A stretch of 64,000 nt of DNA from positions 310,001 through 374,000 of the forward strand of contig JAQSYO010000002.1 of NCBI GenBank assembly GCA_029256105.1. Direction: 5' to 3'. Origin of the DNA: Herbinix sp. (GTDB taxonomy: Bacteria > Bacillota > Clostridia > Lachnospirales > Lachnospiraceae). The position numbers and the translations under genes are program-made. Of this stretch, positions 61,331 through 64,000 are shown piece after piece; positions within the stretch are counted from its first letter, which is position 1, and every line of letters starts with the position of its first letter. The notes under the pieces were generated by a model. That model was given only the letters and a program-made list of their open reading frames with translations. It was not told where the DNA came from and ran no database searches.

Positions 61331-61669
61331 ATGAAGAAGTTAGAAATTATTATTAAGCCGGAACGTCTGGAGGATTTAAAGAAAATCCTGAATGAATGTC
61401 AAGCAAACGGACTTATGATTACCAATATCATGGGCTATGGTAAACAAAAAGGATATGTTCAGATTTACCGTGGTACAGAAAATCATGTAAATTTATTACC
61501 TAAGGTTAAGGTGGAAACGGTAGTTCTTCCGGAAGTTGCTACCAAAATCGTTGATCGAGTAGTAAAAGAGATTAATACAGGCAATTACGGAGATGGCAAG
61601 ATATTCATTTATGAGGTTGAAGATGTTGTCAGAATTAGAACTGGTGAACGTGGCCACGACGCATTATAA
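61331..61669 (+). CDS. glnK: PII nitrogen regulatory protein
   Basis: A 112-residue PII trimer subunit that should bind ATP/ADP and 2-oxoglutarate and gate Amt. The T-loop is GYGKQKGYVQIYRGTEN, with Asn at position 51 where uridylylated proteins carry Tyr; thus modification by GlnD is not expected. The B and C loops (NTGNYGDGKIF, VVRIRTGERG) are intact. AAAGGGAGG precedes the start. It lies 50 bases after amt. The symbol is by position. Confidence 0.93.
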   Translation: MKKLEIIIKPERLEDLKKILNECQANGLMITNIMGYGKQKGYVQIYRGTENHVNLLPKVKVETVVLPEVATKIVDRVVKEINTGNYGDGKIFIYEVEDVVRIRTGERGHDAL

Positions 61670-61705
61670 AAAAAGAAACAGTAACAGTATAAAATATAGG
61701 AGTTG

Positions 61706-61763
61706 AAGATACCCTGTAAATTAGGCACTGCGAGAAGTTGTGGCTACTTTACAGGGTATCTTT
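61706..61763 (+). terminator. Long hairpin between the two PII genes
   Basis: AAGATACCCTGTAAA pairs with TTTACAGGGTATCTT around a loop of about 28 bases. The following T-run is short. Confidence 0.75.
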
Positions 61764-61924
61764 ACGATTCTAGGTTCCGGTTGATTTATCCCATAATTAA
61801 AAAATCTTATGTATTGTTAAGGATAGCAAAACATATTCACTACGGAAAGGAAAACGATTGATTTTATGCCATAGTATGATATGATTTAGCTTAGATAATA
61901 CAATAATGGAAGGGGAGAATTGAG

Positions 61925-62263
61925 ATGAAAAAGCTTGAAATTATTATTCGACCAGAGAGGCTAGAGGATTTAAAGCAAATTCTTGAGGAAAGTAAGGCAA
62001 ATGGTCTTATGATCACGAATGTAATGGGGTATGGTAAACAAAAAGGGTATGTAAATATTTATAGAGGCACGGAATGCCATGTAAATCTGTTACCAAAGGT
62101 TAAGGTTGAAACGGTAGTGACGGCTGAGGTTGCAGAAGTTATAATTGAAAAAGTATTAAAAGAGATTAATACAGGAAATTATGGTGATGGTAAGATATTT
62201 ATATACGAGGTAGAGGATGTAGTCAGAATCCGTACGGGTGAACGAGGCCGGGATGCATTATAA
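61925..62263 (+). CDS. PII nitrogen regulatory protein (second copy)
   Basis: A 112-residue paralogue of the preceding PII protein, closely similar over its whole length. Position 51 of the T-loop is Cys (YRGTECHVN), again not Tyr. Main differences are in the T-loop end and at residues 65-80 (TAEVAEVIIEKV). Nucleotide-binding loops are intact. It has its own leader and AGGGGAG RBS after the hairpin at 61706, so it may be separately transcribed. Two PII copies near one amt imply distinct partners or expression. Confidence 0.92.
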   Translation: MKKLEIIIRPERLEDLKQILEESKANGLMITNVMGYGKQKGYVNIYRGTECHVNLLPKVKVETVVTAEVAEVIIEKVLKEINTGNYGDGKIFIYEVEDVVRIRTGERGRDAL

Positions 62264-62401
62264 AATATAAATATTGGGGAGCCTGTGCCTTACGATTGGT
62301 ATAAATAATAAAATCATTTTTTAATTCCGTAGAAAATCATTAACCATTCAGCGATCTTTCTAATAAGATAATAATGTATTAAAACTGAATAGAAGATTGA
62401 A

Positions 62402-62869
62402 ATGGGAGTTGATTTTGATAATATCAGGTTAAATATTAAAAAAGAATCATATGATCTGATTGGAACAGGTTCAGGAAGGCGAGTTTTTGATTTAAATAAT
62501 GGATATGTAGTTAAGATGGCTAAGAATAGAAAAGGCATAGCACAAAACAAGGTGGAGTATCAGATTTCCTCAACGGCTCATACAAAAATTTTTGCAAAAG
62601 TACTTGCGGTATCCGATGATTTTATTTATCTAATCATGGAAAAAGCTGAAAAAATAAATTACATCTCGGACGTTTGGAAGTATTATCATGTAAGAAATAA
62701 CCGTGAACTTTTTCGATTAAATGAGTTTAGAAATCTTACATCAAAATATGGGTTGTTGCTTCCTGACTTATGTAGACCTTATAGTTGGGGACTAATTGGA
62801 GGAAGACCTACGATTATCGATTTCGGTTTTACGAAAGAAGTTAGAAGAAGATATTATTCGCTTTTCTGA
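62402..62869 (+). CDS. Kinase-fold mini-protein, probably inactive
   Basis: A 155-residue protein with signs of a protein-kinase N-lobe: LIGTGSGRRVFDLNNGYVVKMAKN (a glycine-rich loop and the conserved Lys), then an IMEK hinge-like strand. Near the C-terminus PTIIDFGFTKE resembles the DFG metal loop. The catalytic HxD loop is missing (YSWGLIGGRPT stands in its place) and the C-lobe is very short. It may be a pseudokinase or a nucleotide-binding adaptor, similar to small phage-borne kinase-like proteins. The RBS is weak. I see no operon partner. Confidence 0.65.
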   Translation: MGVDFDNIRLNIKKESYDLIGTGSGRRVFDLNNGYVVKMAKNRKGIAQNKVEYQISSTAHTKIFAKVLAVSDDFIYLIMEKAEKINYISDVWKYYHVRNNRELFRLNEFRNLTSKYGLLLPDLCRPYSWGLIGGRPTIIDFGFTKEVRRRYYSLF

Positions 62870-62891
62870 AGGAGTTATGTAAATAGTTAAT

Positions 62892-62954
62892 TAAAAATGA
62901 ACTGTACTTTGCAATAGACTTATGAATGTAAGGTCTAATGTAAAGTGCAGTTCA
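62892..62954 (-). terminator. Terminator of the FAD-dependent dehydrogenase gene
   Basis: A long imperfect stem pairs GAACTGTACTTTGCA.. with ..TGTAAAGTGCAGTTC. Read on the minus strand it is followed by ATTTTTAATT. Confidence 0.75.
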
Positions 62955-63010
62955 AGTTGATTTACTCCATTTTTTATATAATATAATAAGGTTTGAATTT
63001 ATTCCGACTT

Positions 63011-64000
63011 TTATTTATTCATTTTCTTTAAGATACTTCTTGCAACACTGATTCCATTTGCAGAAGCCTGTTGTAAGCCTCTTGTTACCGCTGCTCCATC
63101 ACCGATTGCTCTAAGACCTTCTACACTAGTCTCAAAATCAGTATTAACAACGACTTTATTAGAGTAGAATTTAACTTCAACGCCGTATAGTAAGGTTTCG
63201 TCACTTGCAATACCTGGAGTTACTTTATCAAGAGCAAGAAGCATTTCTTTAATATCCACCATAATACGGTGAGGGAATACTAAGGATAAGTCACCGGGGA
63301 TTGCATCCTTTAAGGTAGGGACTAAATTGTTTCTGCAAAGTCTTTCCTCAGTTGTTCTTCTGCCACGTTGGAAATCACCAAAGGTCTGAACTAAAATTCT
63401 ACCACCACAAAGCATATTACTTAACTGTGCGATATGCTTACCATACTCAATCGGTGTATTGAAGGGTTTCGTAAAGTTTTTGGAAACAAGGATAGCAAAG
63501 TTAGTATTATTCGTTTTAAAGTCTTTCGATTTATATGCGTGTCCGTTTACAACTGCCAGGTTGTTTTCATAGTATTCAGTTGCTACTTCACCGGAAGGAT
63601 TTGTACAGAAAGTACGTACCTTATCATCAAAGGTTGGTGTATAGTAAACTAATTTTGCTTCATAGAGATTTTTATTTAAAAATTCCATTACTTCGTCACG
63701 AACCTCAACACGTACGCCGATATCTACGGTTCCGACTTTTGTCTCAATCCCATGCTCTTTACAAATCTGGCTGAACCAATCAGAACCTTCGCGGCCGCAG
63801 GCAGACACAATTTCATTCGCATAGAAGGTATCTCCCTTCATAGTAATGATTCCTTTTACCTTCTTGTCTTCGATAATGATGTCCTTAACCATGGTGTTAA
63901 AGAGCATTTCAATACCGGAAGCAAGTAGATGCTCCTGCAGACGGGTATAGATTTTATAACCCTCTTCTGTTCCTAAATGACGAATTGGACATTCAATTAA
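63011..64000 (-). CDS. FAD-dependent dehydrogenase (COG2509-like), 5' end outside the window
   Basis: The frame stays open to the window edge on the minus strand, giving at least 329 residues; the track starts at an internal Met. Upstream residues (CPIRHLGTEEGYKIYTRL) continue the domain, so the true start and N-terminal FAD GxGxxG lie outside. Visible landmarks are IVSACGREGSDWF, RVEVRDEVMEF, GEVATEYYENNLAVVNG, TFGDFQRGRRT, and the C-terminal FAD contact AIGDGAAVTRGLQQASANG. These fit the NAD(P)/FAD-dependent oxidoreductases of COG2509. The substrate is unknown. Confidence 0.88.
   Translation of the reverse strand, partial: LIECPIRHLGTEEGYKIYTRLQEHLLASGIEMLFNTMVKDIIIEDKKVKGIITMKGDTFYANEIVSACGREGSDWFSQICKEHGIETKVGTVDIGVRVEVRDEVMEFLNKNLYEAKLVYYTPTFDDKVRTFCTNPSGEVATEYYENNLAVVNGHAYKSKDFKTNNTNFAILVSKNFTKPFNTPIEYGKHIAQLSNMLCGGRILVQTFGDFQRGRRTTEERLCRNNLVPTLKDAIPGDLSLVFPHRIMVDIKEMLLALDKVTPGIASDETLLYGVEVKFYSNKVVVNTDFETSVEGLRAIGDGAAVTRGLQQASANGISVARSILKKMNK

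Overview
The window is AT-rich DNA (roughly one third G+C by eye) with strong AGGAGG ribosome-binding sites, tight ATGA/TAATG gene overlaps and families typical of anaerobic Clostridia: ArsD/ArsA/Acr3, the PyrK/PyrD pair, PadR/DUF1700/DUF4097/PspC, and SHOCT and zinc-ribbon membrane proteins. It most resembles a Lachnospiraceae genome, perhaps near Lachnoclostridium phytofermentans; the genus is an inference from gene content, not a database match. No tRNA, rRNA, IS element, phage or CRISPR array was seen.

Bases 1 to about 32,000 form a metal-handling region. It opens with an HMA-DsbD-like-cupredoxin membrane fusion, a DUF2318 protein, a CopA-type Cu(I) ATPase, a lipoprotein and an OmpR-type two-component system. 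Next comes a complete arsenic operon (arsR, acr3, arsD, arsA, arsC) with tandem promoters that each carry an ArsR-like dyad. After a divergent lgt paralogue there is a long run of small membrane proteins with Met/Asn/Gly-rich exposed segments, several ending in a cytoplasmic zinc ribbon. Mixed with them are a b-type cytochrome, a second OmpR-type two-component system, an NtrC-type activator, a Cys-rich Csp-like copper storage protein, a multicopper oxidase, rpoN itself, an NtrB-like kinase and a NapH-like 4Fe-4S membrane protein. Three near-perfect sigma-54 promoters, two of them with an identical 16-base core, drive small genes of this set. I read the region as a largely undescribed sigma-54-controlled, Met-rich envelope system for copper (or silver), and it is the main discovery candidate.

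From 32 to 36 kb lie a decayed methyltransferase, an autoregulated padR-DUF1700-DUF4097-pspC envelope module, and a CheY plus CheX-like pair on the minus strand. From 36 to 50 kb are housekeeping genes: argS, two AAA-type ATPases, a Nudix-like protein, the pyrimidine genes pyrC, pyrF, pyrK, pyrD and pyrE, a cyclophilin, a CYP152-like P450 and yjbQ. Two of these starts sit behind repeated GGAGG/CCTCC hairpins.

From 50 to 55 kb an AraC regulator precedes four alternating sugar isomerase/epimerase and Gfo/Idh/MocA genes. From 55 to 58.5 kb an ABC-F ATPase with a likely leader-peptide attenuator precedes queA. From 58.7 to 62.3 kb a nitrogen module (small membrane protein, amt, two PII proteins) lies behind a 59-bp-period array of seven terminator-like hairpins. 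The window ends with a kinase-fold mini-protein and a 5'-truncated FAD-dependent dehydrogenase on the minus strand.
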